Below are positions 17,365 through 25,827 of a stretch of 64,000 nt of DNA, one piece after another. Source of the stretch: Nocardia kruczakiae NBRC 101016 (GTDB lineage: Bacteria; Actinomycetota; Actinomycetes; Mycobacteriales; Mycobacteriaceae). The stretch is taken from contig NZ_BDBL01000029.1 in assembly GCF_001612965.1 (NCBI RefSeq), positions 62,001-126,000 of the forward strand, written 5' to 3'. Position 1 is the stretch's first letter; each line of letters opens with the position of its first letter. The notes below the pieces were generated by a model that saw only the letters and a list, made by a program, of their open reading frames with translations, did not search any database and had not been told where the DNA came from. Both the position numbers and the translations under genes were made by a program.

Positions 17365-17835
17365 GTGAGTGGCTGCATCTTCTGCCGGATTGTCGCGGGC
17401 GACGCACCGGCGACGCGGATCTACGAGGACGAGCGGGTGTACGCCTTCCTCGACATCCGGCCGATCACCCGGGGACACACCCTGGTGATTCCGAAGAGCC
17501 ATGCCGCCCACCTCGACGAACTCGACGCCGACCTGGGCGCGGATCTGTTCCGCGTGGGCCATCGCATCGCAAAGGCGTTGCGGCGCAGCGACCTCGGCGC
17601 CGACGGGGCGAATCTCGTCCTCAACGACGGTAAGGCGGCCTTCCAGACGGTGCATCACGTCCACCTGCACGTGGTGCCGCGCCGCGGTGGTGACCTGTTC
17701 ACCTTCGCCCGCGGCTTCCTGCTGCGGCGCCCGCACGATCCGGCGGCCACGGCGGCCGCGATCCGCACCGGCCTCGACCGGCTCGGCGCGGCGCCGGACC
17801 GACTCGACCCGACCGACAGGGAGACTCGTTCATGA
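17365..17835 (+). CDS. HIT-family nucleotide hydrolase/transferase
   Basis: A 156-residue histidine-triad protein with the active-site triad HHVHLHVVPR, the N-terminal GCIFCRIVAGDAPATRIYEDE (zinc-type Cys pair) and HTLVIPKSHAAHLDEL. The GTG start at VSGCIF is the family N-terminus. Substrates are usually nucleoside phosphoramidates or dinucleotides. Its stop overlaps the next start (ATGA, 17832-17835), so it is cotranslated with the mycothiol-dependent family gene. The functional link is unknown. Confidence 0.9.
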   Translation: MSGCIFCRIVAGDAPATRIYEDERVYAFLDIRPITRGHTLVIPKSHAAHLDELDADLGADLFRVGHRIAKALRRSDLGADGANLVLNDGKAAFQTVHHVHLHVVPRRGGDLFTFARGFLLRRPHDPAATAAAIRTGLDRLGAAPDRLDPTDRETRS

Positions 17836-18671
17836 GCACAGCCTCACTCGACCGCACCGAACTGACCAGTGCGCTCTCCGACCAGTGGGATGCGCTGGCG
17901 GAGCTGACCCGCGGATTGGACGAGGACCGCTGGCGGCTGCCGTCACCGCTGCCGGGCTGGACGGTCTTCGATGTGCTCGCGCATGTCGTCGCCATCGAAT
18001 CGATGCTGCTCGGCGAGCCGCTGCCACAGGTGGACAGCGATGTCCGGGCGTTCGACCACGTCCGCAACGACACCGGGGCGCTGAACGAGATCTGGCTGGA
18101 ATCGCTGCGGCCGCTACGCGGTGACGACCTGCTGCGCCGGTTCACCGAGGTGACCGGTCGCCGCCGCGCCGCCCTGGCGGCCGTCGACGAGGCCGCCTGG
18201 GCCGCCGACATCCAGTCCCCGATCGGGGTGGTGCCGTACGGCCGGTTCATGCGGGTGCGGTTGTTCGACTGCTGGATGCATCAGCTCGACATTACCGACG
18301 CACTCGGCGGCGAGGCGAAGGCCCTGGGGATGGACGAGGGCGGGCGGCGCGCCGAGATCGCGCTGGACGAGATCGAACCCTTCCTCGGGCGCGTGGTGGT
18401 CAAGCGTGGCGGCGCGCCCGACGGGTCCCGCATCACGATCGAGACCACCGGTCCGGTCGCCCGCACCGTGCACATTCGCGTCGACGGGCGCGCGGAAGTC
18501 GTTGCGGCCCTGGATGGCTCGGCCGACACCGTGATCCGGCTGGGCTCGAGCCTGTTCGCCCGCCTGTGCGGCGGACGCACCGCCGCCGCGGACCATCGCG
18601 ACGAGATCGAGGTCGACGGCGACCGGGAACTGGGTGAGCGGATCGCCGCGAATCTCGCGTTCACCATCTGA
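17832..18671 (+). CDS. Maleylpyruvate isomerase family, mycothiol-dependent enzyme
   Basis: A 279-residue protein of the actinobacterial MDMPI/DinB-fold family. The N-terminal four-helix bundle has metal-ligand candidates in LAHVVAIESMLLGE (His and Glu) and DCWMHQLDITDALG (His). A C-terminal domain (GRVVVKRGGAPDGSRITIETTG to the end) resembles the family's sterol-carrier-like domain. Members conjugate or isomerise small electrophiles using mycothiol; the exact reaction is not known here. It is followed after 6 bp by the S51 peptidase-like gene in the same direction. Confidence 0.85.
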   Translation: MSTASLDRTELTSALSDQWDALAELTRGLDEDRWRLPSPLPGWTVFDVLAHVVAIESMLLGEPLPQVDSDVRAFDHVRNDTGALNEIWLESLRPLRGDDLLRRFTEVTGRRRAALAAVDEAAWAADIQSPIGVVPYGRFMRVRLFDCWMHQLDITDALGGEAKALGMDEGGRRAEIALDEIEPFLGRVVVKRGGAPDGSRITIETTGPVARTVHIRVDGRAEVVAALDGSADTVIRLGSSLFARLCGGRTAAADHRDEIEVDGDRELGERIAANLAFTI

Positions 18672-18677
18672 TCCGCC

Positions 18678-19328
18678 GTGCGACTCTTCCTGTCCAGCTA
18701 CCGCTTCGGCGCCCACTACGACCGCTTCGCCGAACTGGTCGGCGGCCCGGGGCCGATCGCTGTGATTCCGAACGCCTGCGACGCCTGGCCGTCCGCGTGG
18801 TCCGGCGCGGTGACCAGTGATCTGGTTCCGCTGCGGCGCCGCGGATTTCGGCCCGAGGTGCTCGACCTGCGCGATTACCTCGGCCGTCCCGCCGCATTGG
18901 AGCAGGCGTTGCGCGGATATCCGGCGCTCTGGGTGCGCGGCGGCAACACATTCGTCCTGCGAGCCCAATTTGCCCGCAGCGCAGCCGATCTCGTGCTGCG
19001 CGAGTTGCTGGCCGAGGATGCGCTGGCCTACACCGGTTACAGCGCGGGCGCGTGCCTGCTGACACCCGACCTGCACGGCCTGGAGGACGCCGACGATCCG
19101 GGCGAGGTGCGGACCGCCTGCAGTATCGATCCGCGCTGGGACGGACTCGGGGTGGTGGACCGGGCGATCGTGCCGCATGTGGATTCGCCGGGCACCGATC
19201 CGGACGGACACGGCACCCGCCTGGCCGAGCGCTTACGCGCGGCGGGAACGCCGCACTGGGCGCTGACCGACGACGATGCCGTCGTGGTCGACGGTGACCG
19301 CACCGAGATGCTGACCGCGGGCACCTGA
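18678..19328 (+). CDS. Peptidase S51 / class I glutamine amidotransferase-like protein
   Basis: A 216-residue protein of the dipeptidase E (PepE)/cyanophycinase fold. It has the nucleophile elbow TGYSAGACLLTPDL with the serine, RGGNTFVLRAQF, and the later PHVDSPGTDPDG segment. The GTG start lies 6 bp after the preceding stop, making it the third gene of a HIT-MDMPI-S51 transcript. Peptidase activity is a family inference; several relatives have unknown substrates. Confidence 0.82.
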   Translation: MRLFLSSYRFGAHYDRFAELVGGPGPIAVIPNACDAWPSAWSGAVTSDLVPLRRRGFRPEVLDLRDYLGRPAALEQALRGYPALWVRGGNTFVLRAQFARSAADLVLRELLAEDALAYTGYSAGACLLTPDLHGLEDADDPGEVRTACSIDPRWDGLGVVDRAIVPHVDSPGTDPDGHGTRLAERLRAAGTPHWALTDDDAVVVDGDRTEMLTAGT

Positions 19329-19349
19329 CGCCGCGTAGGCCGAGCTCGC

Positions 19350-19691
19350 TCAGCCGAAAGTGATACCCGTTCGCTCACACCGCTTTTCGCCCCATTCGTA
19401 CAATGCGGTCAGCACCGGAACCAGGCTGCGCCCCTCGGCGGTCAGATCGTATTCCACCTGAGGCGGGACGGTGTCGAAGACGGTCCGGCTGACGAGACCG
19501 TCGGCCTCGAGCTCACGCAACTGCTGTACCAGCATCTTCTCACTGGTCGAGGGCATGGCCCGGCGCAGGTGACCGTAGCGCCGCACCCCTTCCTTCAGAT
19601 GCGCGAGGATCACCGGTTTCCACTTCCCGCCGATCAGATCGACAGTGACCTCGACCGGACAGTAATACCGCCGCTGCGACACCGCGTTCAC
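19350..19691 (-). CDS. HxlR-family transcriptional regulator
   Basis: A 113-residue winged-helix regulator of the HxlR type: a conserved cysteine at CPVEVTVDLIGGKWKPVILAHL, then the recognition region RRAMPSTSEKMLVQQLRELEADGLVSR and the YDLTAEGRSLVPVL tail. Start GTG. It is divergent from the small barrel protein gene at 19741. The 49-bp gap contains TTAC and GTAA half-sites about 16 bp apart, which suits HxlR binding. Such proteins often sense electrophiles through the cysteine. Confidence 0.9.
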   Translation of the reverse strand: MNAVSQRRYYCPVEVTVDLIGGKWKPVILAHLKEGVRRYGHLRRAMPSTSEKMLVQQLRELEADGLVSRTVFDTVPPQVEYDLTAEGRSLVPVLTALYEWGEKRCERTGITFG

Positions 19692-19740
19692 CTACTTACC
19701 GAAAAGTGCGCTCTTGTAACACTGTAATCACCGGACTTGC

Positions 19741-20076
19741 ATGGATCTCATGAAAGTTATCGCCTTCGACCGCTTCAAACCCGGAGTCACTCTCGAGACC
19801 ATCACACCGTATCTGCCCGAGGAGGTCGCCAATGTGTGGCGCCTCTGGAAGGCCGGAATCGTCCGGGAGAACTACGCCCGCGCGGACGAATCGGGTGTGG
19901 TGATCATCTTCGAGGTGGACAATGTCGCGGAGGCCCGGCGCTATGTGGACGATTTCCCATTGTCCAAGAGGGGTTTTCTGGAATGGACCTACGTTCCGGT
20001 GACCGCCCCGCTCCCGCTCGAGGCGCTCATGGACGCGTCGATCGACACGGCCGAACCCTACGATCGGACCAGGTGA
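19741..20076 (+). CDS. Dimeric alpha/beta-barrel protein, muconolactone isomerase-like
   Basis: A 111-residue protein resembling the ferredoxin-like superfamily that includes muconolactone isomerase and YciI: MKVIAFDRFKPGVTLETITPYL, a central VVIIFEVDNVAEARRYVDDFPL and RGFLEWTYVPVTAPLPLEALM. An ATG at 19750 is an alternative start. It is divergent from hxlR and 9 bp ahead of the isochorismatase-like gene, so the two probably form an operon under HxlR control. Reaction unknown. Confidence 0.75.
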   Translation: MDLMKVIAFDRFKPGVTLETITPYLPEEVANVWRLWKAGIVRENYARADESGVVIIFEVDNVAEARRYVDDFPLSKRGFLEWTYVPVTAPLPLEALMDASIDTAEPYDRTR

Positions 20077-20085
20077 GCAGTAGAT

Positions 20086-20730
20086 ATGCAGCATGCATTC
20101 GGACTCGACATTCCCTTGACCGTGGCGGACGCATGCGATCCGGCTCGGACGGCGGTGCTGATCTACGACATGCAGGCCGGCATCGTGAATCAGATCGCCG
20201 CGGGACAGCAGATCGTCGATGCCTGCGTCCGGCTTCGAGACATTGCCCGTGAGAACGGTTTTCGTGTGTTCTACACCCGGCACATGTCGCTGCCGCCGGC
20301 CGCGTCCGGGGTATCACAACTGCGCACGGCGATGGCGTGGCAGCGGGTGGACGATCCGGCCCGGGTGCGCTCGATGTTCCCCCAGGGCTCACCGCAGTAT
20401 CAGCTGGTTCCGGAGCTGACACCGGGAGCGGACGAGGTGGTCTTCGACAAGATCACCATGTCGGCGTTCGCGGGCACGCCCCTCGATATCGCCCTGCGCG
20501 ACCTGCGCCTCGATACCGTCGTGATCGCGGGGATCGCCCTCGAGGTCGGTATCGAGCCGACGGTGCGGCACGGCATCGATCTGGGTTACCTGCCGATCAT
20601 GGTGACCGACGCGTGCGGCGCCGGACATCCGGACGCGGCCGAGCGGTCCTATGCCGCAATGGCTTTCGCCGGCGGATCGCTCACCACCGATCTCGCCGCC
20701 CTCGAGCGGGAGATGGCCGCGCGCCGTTAG
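20086..20730 (+). CDS. Isochorismatase-like protein lacking the catalytic cysteine
   Basis: A 214-residue protein with the cysteine-hydrolase fold of the isochorismatase family. The aspartate (D28 in IYDMQAG) and lysine (K122 in FDKITMSAF) of the triad are present. At the nucleophile site the usual GVATNVCVESTA-like loop reads GIALEVGIEPTV, with glycine (G155) where cysteine belongs. True isochorismatases also dispense with cysteine, so hydrolysis of a different bond or loss of activity are both possible. It follows the barrel protein gene by 9 bp. Confidence 0.85.
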   Translation: MQHAFGLDIPLTVADACDPARTAVLIYDMQAGIVNQIAAGQQIVDACVRLRDIARENGFRVFYTRHMSLPPAASGVSQLRTAMAWQRVDDPARVRSMFPQGSPQYQLVPELTPGADEVVFDKITMSAFAGTPLDIALRDLRLDTVVIAGIALEVGIEPTVRHGIDLGYLPIMVTDACGAGHPDAAERSYAAMAFAGGSLTTDLAALEREMAARR

Positions 20731-20742
20731 CGAGCGTTCGGC

Positions 20743-21330
20743 TCAGGCGTCCTCGCGCGGCGCCACGATCCGGCGCGCGGCGTCGCGCACCCAGTTGCGC
20801 AGCTCCGCCGGGTCGTCGGGGCCGCCGACGACGAACCGCCGGGACTGCGGGAGCGCCTGCTGATAGTTGATCAGTCCCGTCAGCAGGGTCAGCAGGTATC
20901 CGGGCGGCATATCGTCGCGCAGCAGTCCCCGCCGTTGCGCGGCCTCGACCTTCTCGATCTTGTCCCGGTAGCGGCGCGCGCGAGCCTCGCCGGCGGCGAC
21001 CTGATCCGGCGCCAGTTCCAGCGCCTCCCACATCTGCAGCCGGAGGAATTCCGGATGCTCGCGGTGGTAGGCGATATGAGCGTCCACCCAGGCGTCGATA
21101 TCGTCGATATCGGTCGATACCGCTGCGGCCACATCGATCATCGCCTTCTCCAGCACCTGCTCGAACAGGTGCTGTTTGTCGCCGAAGTAGGCGTAGATCA
21201 GCTGTTTGTTGGCCTTGGCATTGCGGGCGATGCGATCCACGCGGGCACCGGCGATCCCGTGAGCGGCGAACTCCTCGGTCGCCGCCTCGAAGATGCGGGC
21301 CTTGGTGGCCTCGGGATCGCGCGGGGGCAT
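20743..21330 (-). CDS. TetR-family transcriptional regulator
   Basis: A 195-residue protein. The helix-turn-helix is GIAGARVDRIARNAKANKQLIYAYFGDKQHLFEQVL; the C-terminal ligand domain has WVDAHIAYHREHPEFLRLQMWEALEL. The ATG at MPPRDPEATKARIF is chosen; a GTG further out would place coding sequence across a perfect palindrome at 21346-21359. It is divergent from the DHA2 transporter gene, and two related palindromes lie in the gap, so it very probably represses itself and the transporter. Confidence 0.9.
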   Translation of the reverse strand: MPPRDPEATKARIFEAATEEFAAHGIAGARVDRIARNAKANKQLIYAYFGDKQHLFEQVLEKAMIDVAAAVSTDIDDIDAWVDAHIAYHREHPEFLRLQMWEALELAPDQVAAGEARARRYRDKIEKVEAAQRRGLLRDDMPPGYLLTLLTGLINYQQALPQSRRFVVGGPDDPAELRNWVRDAARRIVAPREDA

Positions 21331-21345
21331 GCCATCGATGCTAAC

Positions 21346-21406
21346 CAACCAATTGGTTGACACGACGTCGCGGGCGCTGGAATAGTTCTAACCAACCGGT
21401 TAGTTA
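21346..21406. promoter_or_regulatory. Two TetR operators in the tetR/MFS divergent region
   Basis: Site 1, CAACCAATTGGTTG (21346-21359), is a perfect 14-bp palindrome 16 bp ahead of tetR. Site 2, TAACCAACCGGTTAGTTA (21389-21406), is palindromic at 16 of 18 positions and lies on the transporter side. Both contain AACCAACC, so they are likely two sites for one dimeric repressor. Confidence 0.7.
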
Positions 21407-21487
21407 CATCCCTCGCGGAAACCGATCCGCATCCCGCGGCGCAGCGCGGCGCCGCCGACACTCTCGACCGATTCCGGGGAGTCCGAT

Positions 21488-22951
21488 ATGTCCACCCTCG
21501 AAACCCCAACCGCCCCACCGCTTCTGCGCACACCGTCGGCCGACGTCGTGCCCTACCCGGCTCGCTGGCGGGTCCTGCCGGTGGTGCTGAGTGCCATGTT
21601 CATGGCGATGTTCGACTGGTTCGTCGTCAATGTCGCCGCCTCCTCGCTGCAACACGACCTGAACGCCGGCGAAGCGGCGCTCGAACTGATCGTCGGCGGT
21701 TACGGCTTCGCCTACGCCTCGGGCCTCATCACGGGCGGCCGCCTCGGCGACCTGTTCGGCCACCGGCGCCTGTTCGTGATCGGCATGCTGGCCTTCACGG
21801 TGGCGTCGCTGCTCTGCGGCCTCGCGACCGACGCCTGGACGCTGGTCGGGGCCCGCGTGCTGCAGGGCGGCACCGCGGCGCTGATGGTGCCGCAGATGCT
21901 GGCGCTGATCAACACCCTGTTCCCGCCGCTCGAGCGGCCGCGGGCGATGGCCGCGTTCGGCGCCACCATCGGCCTCGGCGCGGTCGCGGGCCAGGTGCTC
22001 GGCGGCATCCTGGTCGACGCCGATCTGTTCGGCTGGGGCTGGCGCACCATCTTCTACATCAACGTGCCGATCGGAGTGGTCGCGGCCGTTCTGGCCGCGC
22101 GCTGGCTCCCCCGCACCGGTAGCACTCGCCGGGCACGGCTGGATCCGGTTGGTGCCGTGGGCATTTCCGCAGCGCTGGCCCTGCTGCTGATCCCGATCAC
22201 CCTGGGCCGGCCGGAGGGCTGGCCGCTGTGGACCTGGGTGTCGATGGCGGCCGCGGCGCCGGTGCTGCTGGCGACGCTGCGCTACGAGAACCGGCTCGCA
22301 CGCCGGGGCGGGGAACCTGTCCTCGACACCGCCATGGTCCGCGAACGCGGCTTCAGTCTCGGCTTGGTGATCGCGGGCGGCTATCTGACCTTCTTCGCCG
22401 GCTTCATGCTCTGCCTGACGCTGATGCTGCAGGGCGGACTCGGATTGTCGCCGCTGCGTGCGGGTTTGGCGTTCGCGCCGCTGGGACTGTGCTTCGCGGG
22501 CAGTTCACTGTTCCTCGCGCCGCGGGTCGCCGGCCGCTTCGGGAACCGGGTCATGGTGATCGGCACCTGCACCAGCCTGACCGGTCTGGGCATCACCCTG
22601 GCGGTGCTGGCCGGCATGGGCACACAGGTGAGCGCCCTCGCGCTGATTCCCGGCATGATGATCGTCGGCCTCGGCAACGGTATGACCATCCCCTCGGTCG
22701 TCTCGGCCGTGCTGTCCTCGGGTATCCCCGCGCCGCAGGCCGGGATGGCGGCCGGCGTGCTCACCACCGCGCAGCAGTTCGGAAATGCCATCGGCGCAAC
22801 GGTTCTCGGCGTCATCTTCTTCTCGGCGCTGGGTGCGGCACACACCACCGGCAGCTATGTGACCGCGATGGAGATGGCCGCGGTGGCCGGGATCGTGGTC
22901 CTCGGTGTGGTGCTCGCCGCCGCGCTGGCGCTGCCGCGGCGAACCCGCTGA
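21488..22951 (+). CDS. MFS drug transporter, DHA2/EmrB type
   Basis: A 487-residue permease with about 14 membrane segments. It has DWFVVNVAASSLQHDL at the first helix, GGRLGDLFGHRRLFVIG (motif A), RVLQGGTAALMVPQMLALI, and GAVAGQVLGGILVDAD (motif C). It is divergent from its presumed TetR repressor, with two operators between. A strong hairpin at 22958-22989 ends the transcript. Export of a toxic compound is the family role. Confidence 0.92.
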   Translation: MSTLETPTAPPLLRTPSADVVPYPARWRVLPVVLSAMFMAMFDWFVVNVAASSLQHDLNAGEAALELIVGGYGFAYASGLITGGRLGDLFGHRRLFVIGMLAFTVASLLCGLATDAWTLVGARVLQGGTAALMVPQMLALINTLFPPLERPRAMAAFGATIGLGAVAGQVLGGILVDADLFGWGWRTIFYINVPIGVVAAVLAARWLPRTGSTRRARLDPVGAVGISAALALLLIPITLGRPEGWPLWTWVSMAAAAPVLLATLRYENRLARRGGEPVLDTAMVRERGFSLGLVIAGGYLTFFAGFMLCLTLMLQGGLGLSPLRAGLAFAPLGLCFAGSSLFLAPRVAGRFGNRVMVIGTCTSLTGLGITLAVLAGMGTQVSALALIPGMMIVGLGNGMTIPSVVSAVLSSGIPAPQAGMAAGVLTTAQQFGNAIGATVLGVIFFSALGAAHTTGSYVTAMEMAAVAGIVVLGVVLAAALALPRRTR

Positions 22952-22957
22952 ACGGCT

Positions 22958-22989
22958 CGATGCCCCCGGCCGCACGGCCGGGGGCATCG
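22958..22989. terminator. Bidirectional hairpin between MFS and groES-like genes
   Basis: 15-base perfect inverted arms CGATGCCCCCGGCCG / CGGCCGGGGGCATCG separated by 2 bases, lying between two convergent stops (6 and 9 bp from them). Confidence 0.8.
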
Positions 22990-22998
22990 CCGTCGCGG

Positions 22999-23319
22999 TT
23001 ACAGGTAGAGGCCGGTGCCGTGTTCGGGGCGTTCGCTGGCCACCGCGTGCAGATCGCGTTCGCGCAGCACCAGATAGGCCTGGCCCTGCACCTCCACCTC
23101 GAACTGATCCTCCGCGCTGAACAGCACGCGGTCGCCGACGCCCACGCTGCGTACATGCGAACCGACCCCGCTGACCTCACCCCAGGTCAGCCGCTTGGCC
23201 ACCTGCGCGGTGGCGGGAATCAGAATGCCGCCACTGCTGCGTCGTTCGCCCTCCTCCTGGGAGACGCGAACCATGATCCGGTCGTGGAGCATCTGGATCT
23301 CGAGCTTGGCATCGGACAC
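22999..23319 (-). CDS. GroES-family co-chaperone-like protein
   Basis: A 106-residue protein of the Cpn10 fold: IQMLHDRIMVRV, then the mobile-loop-like EEGERRSSGGILIPATAQ (the GGI(L/I)(I/L)P loop that docks to GroEL), GEVSGVGSHVRSVGVGDRVLFS and a short C-terminal extension. No groEL is adjacent, so this is probably an extra copy rather than the main groES. The GTG start VSDAKLEIQM gives the expected N-terminal length. It is divergent from the FAD oxidase gene, 50 bp away. Confidence 0.82.
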   Translation of the reverse strand: MSDAKLEIQMLHDRIMVRVSQEEGERRSSGGILIPATAQVAKRLTWGEVSGVGSHVRSVGVGDRVLFSAEDQFEVEVQGQAYLVLRERDLHAVASERPEHGTGLYL

Positions 23320-23369
23320 CGCGGCAGTGTACTGCGCACGGATCCCGTGCGAGCACGTAGGTTCGGGGT

Positions 23370-24728
23370 GTGGACATCGCAACACTCGCAGACCGGCTTC
23401 CCGACGGCACGGTCGTCACCGATCCCGACATCCTCACCGGGTACCGCCACGACCGCGCGCTCGATCCACAGGCCGGGATGCCGGCGGCGCTGGTGCGGCC
23501 GCTGACCACCGAGCAGGTCGCGACCGTGGTCGGCTGGGCACACGAACATCGGGTCCCGCTCGTGCCGCGCGGCGCCGGAACCGGGCTCTCCGGCGGCGCG
23601 ACCGCACAGGACGGCGCCCTGCTGGTGAGCACCGAACGCATGCGCGAGATCACGGTCGATCCGGTCACCCGCACCGCCGTGACCCAGCCCGGACTGCTGA
23701 ACGCGGAGGTCAAACGGGCCGCCGCGGAACACGGACTGTGGTATCCGCCGGATCCGTCGTCGTTCGAGATCTGCTCGATCGGCGGCAACGCCGCCACCAA
23801 CGCCGGTGGGCTGTGCTGTGTGAAATACGGCGTCACCACCGACTACATCCTGGGTATGGAAGTGGTGCTCGCCGACGGCACGGTGGTGCGGCTGGGCGGG
23901 CCGCGGCTCAAGGATTCCGCCGGGCTGTCGCTGACCAAACTGTTCGTCGGCAGCGAGGGCACCCTCGGCATCATCACCGAGCTGACACTGCGGCTGCTGC
24001 CCGCGCAGCCGCAGCAGAGCACCGTGGTCGCCACGTTCTCCACCCTCACCGCGGCCACGGCGGCGATCGAGGCGGTCGCGGCCCGGCTGCGTCCCTCGAT
24101 GCTGGAATTCATGGACTCGGTGGCGATCAACGCGGTCGAGGACGAAATGCGGATGGGACTCGATCGCGAGGCCGCCGCCATGCTGGTGGCCCGCTCCGAC
24201 GCCCCCGGCGAATTCCGTGCGCGGGAGGCCGCGATCATCGCGGAGGCCTGCGAAAGCGCCGGAGCCGCCGAGGTTTTCCGGACCGAGGACCCGGAGGAGG
24301 GTGAAGCGTTCTGCGCCGCACGGCGATTCGCGATTCCCGCCGTGGAACGCAAGGGACCGCTGCTGCTCGAGGACGTCGGCGTGCCGCTGCCACGCCTGGG
24401 CGACCTGGTCACGGGAATCGCCGAGATCGCCGAGCGGCGCGAGGTGCTGATCTCGGTGATCGCGCACGCCGGTGACGGCAACACCCACCCGCTGATCGTC
24501 TACAACCTCGCCGACGCGGACGAGACCGCACGCGCCCATCAGGCATTCGGCGAGATCATGGACCTGGCCATCGCGCTGGGCGGCACGATTACCGGCGAGC
24601 ACGGGGTCGGGCGGTTGAAGAAGGCGTGGCTGCCCGATCAGGTCGGTCCGGAGGTGATGGATCTGACCCGGCGCATCAAGGAGGCCCTGGACCCGCACGG
24701 CATTCTCAACCCGGGCGCGGTGCTCTGA
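23370..24728 (+). CDS. FAD-linked oxidase, GlcD / D-lactate dehydrogenase type
   Basis: A 452-residue flavoprotein of the VAO/PCMH family. The FAD-binding segments are VPRGAGTGLSGGA and GGNAATNAGGLCCVKYG, and the C-terminal cap has VIAHAGDGNTHPLI and GTITGEHGVGRLKK. Such proteins oxidise 2-hydroxyacids (glycolate, D-lactate, D-2-hydroxyglutarate), with electrons passing to the respiratory chain. The first domain and lengths favour the glycolate oxidase GlcD / D-LDH group. GTG start. No glcE or glcF follows, so it probably acts alone. Confidence 0.88.
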   Translation: MDIATLADRLPDGTVVTDPDILTGYRHDRALDPQAGMPAALVRPLTTEQVATVVGWAHEHRVPLVPRGAGTGLSGGATAQDGALLVSTERMREITVDPVTRTAVTQPGLLNAEVKRAAAEHGLWYPPDPSSFEICSIGGNAATNAGGLCCVKYGVTTDYILGMEVVLADGTVVRLGGPRLKDSAGLSLTKLFVGSEGTLGIITELTLRLLPAQPQQSTVVATFSTLTAATAAIEAVAARLRPSMLEFMDSVAINAVEDEMRMGLDREAAAMLVARSDAPGEFRAREAAIIAEACESAGAAEVFRTEDPEEGEAFCAARRFAIPAVERKGPLLLEDVGVPLPRLGDLVTGIAEIAERREVLISVIAHAGDGNTHPLIVYNLADADETARAHQAFGEIMDLAIALGGTITGEHGVGRLKKAWLPDQVGPEVMDLTRRIKEALDPHGILNPGAVL

Positions 24729-24839
24729 ACACGACCTCAGCCGGAAAAATCTCGCAAACCGGACAGTCGGCGGCTAGGCTGCGAGATCTCGGTTCGCTCG
24801 CCTGATGAGCGGCCCCTATCGAAAGCCTCCCGAGGACAC

Positions 24840-25160
24840 ATGATCAAGAGCCTGCCCGCCGTCGTGTTCGCCGCCGCGACGACCGCTTCCCTGCTGATTC
24901 TCCCCGCGGCCACGGCCCAGGCGAAATCTCCGGCCTGCGATCGAGCCATCGCCATGGTCAACGCGGGAGTGCAGATGAGCGGCGGTACATTCGACGCCGA
25001 GACGGCCCGTGCCCTGCACGATCGGCTGTGGACCGTCGGCGATCTCGCCACGGGTGAGGAGCGGGCGGCGATCACCGGATACGCCGACGCCCTGATCGAC
25101 GACAACGTCACCGACCTGCAGCCCTTCACCGACGAACTCAATCGAGTCTGCGGGAGCTGA
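24840..25160 (+). CDS. Small secreted protein, function unknown
   Basis: A 106-residue precursor. It has a signal peptide MIKSLPAVVFAAATTASLLI with a likely cut after ATAQA (about residue 28). The mature part of about 78 residues is mostly helical and acidic, with two cysteines (KSPACDRA and RVCGS) placed to form one disulphide linking its ends. AGGACA lies just before the ATG. No family recognised. Confidence 0.75.
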   Translation: MIKSLPAVVFAAATTASLLILPAATAQAKSPACDRAIAMVNAGVQMSGGTFDAETARALHDRLWTVGDLATGEERAAITGYADALIDDNVTDLQPFTDELNRVCGS

Positions 25161-25205
25161 CCCGCGCGCGGAACAAATCGGCCCGGGACGTCGGTTCCAC
25201 CTGAT

Positions 25206-25496
25206 ATGACGACCAGGCTCGAGCACAATACGGCCGCCGGCCGCTACGAGATCTACATCGACGACACCCTCGCGGGCTACGCGGACTACAACGAAAGCAG
25301 CGCGGGCGGCAAGCCGATTCGCGACCTCAACCACACCCTCACCTTCCCCGAATTCCGGGGACGCGGGGTGGCGGCGCAACTGGTCGACTACGCGCTCACC
25401 GACTGCCGCGACAACGGATTCGCGGTGGTGCCGACCTGCTGGTACGTGGAGCAGTACATCGGCGACCACCGCGAATACGCCGACCTCGTCGCCTAG
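25206..25496 (+). CDS. Small GNAT-type N-acetyltransferase (YjdJ-like)
   Basis: A 96-residue minimal GNAT fold: RYEIYIDDTLAGYADYN, then LTFPEFRGRGVAAQLVDYAL with the acetyl-CoA pyrophosphate-binding R/Q-G-x-G/A loop (FRGRGVA), and VVPTCWYVEQYIGDHREYADLV. It matches the short YjdJ/ARD1-like GCN5 group found widely in actinobacteria. Substrate unknown. It converges with the next gene. Confidence 0.88.
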   Translation: MTTRLEHNTAAGRYEIYIDDTLAGYADYNESSAGGKPIRDLNHTLTFPEFRGRGVAAQLVDYALTDCRDNGFAVVPTCWYVEQYIGDHREYADLVA

Positions 25497-25518
25497 CGGA
25501 CAGGGTCCGGCGGCCGCG

Positions 25519-25827
25519 TCAGATGCGGCGCCGCCAGACCAGGAACTGCCGGTCGCCGACCGTCCCCATCGCCTCGATCACGGCGGCGTTGTCGAAGCCC
25601 GGCAGTTTCTGCAGGCGGGCCAGGAACTCGGTGTCGGCAGCGGAATGCGGGACCACGCAACCGTTTCCGCGCACACCGATCAGCACGAAGAACACATCGT
25701 CGGCGAAGGGGCCGTCGGCGGTCGTGATGATCCGCACCTCGGTCAGCTCCAGCCAGGTGACCTCTTCGATTCGCCCGTTGTCCAGGGTGCGGCGGACGAA
25801 CCTGTCGGTGATCTCCACGCCTGCCAT
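25519..25827 (-). CDS. Conserved hypothetical protein
   Basis: A 102-residue soluble protein. It begins MAGVEITDRFVRRTLDNGRIEEVTW, has LTEVRIITTADGPFADDVFFVLIG in the middle and ends DNAAVIEAMGTVGDRQFLVWRRRI. The alternating beta pattern suggests a small PH-like or similar beta-rich fold, but I do not recognise a named family. Coding character (G/C at third positions, no rare codons) supports a real gene. Confidence 0.7.
   Translation of the reverse strand: MAGVEITDRFVRRTLDNGRIEEVTWLELTEVRIITTADGPFADDVFFVLIGVRGNGCVVPHSAADTEFLARLQKLPGFDNAAVIEAMGTVGDRQFLVWRRRI

Noticed and set aside
20743..21363. Longer TetR protein starting at a GTG
   Set aside because: It would put the perfect operator palindrome 21346-21359 inside the coding sequence and add residues not typical of the family.
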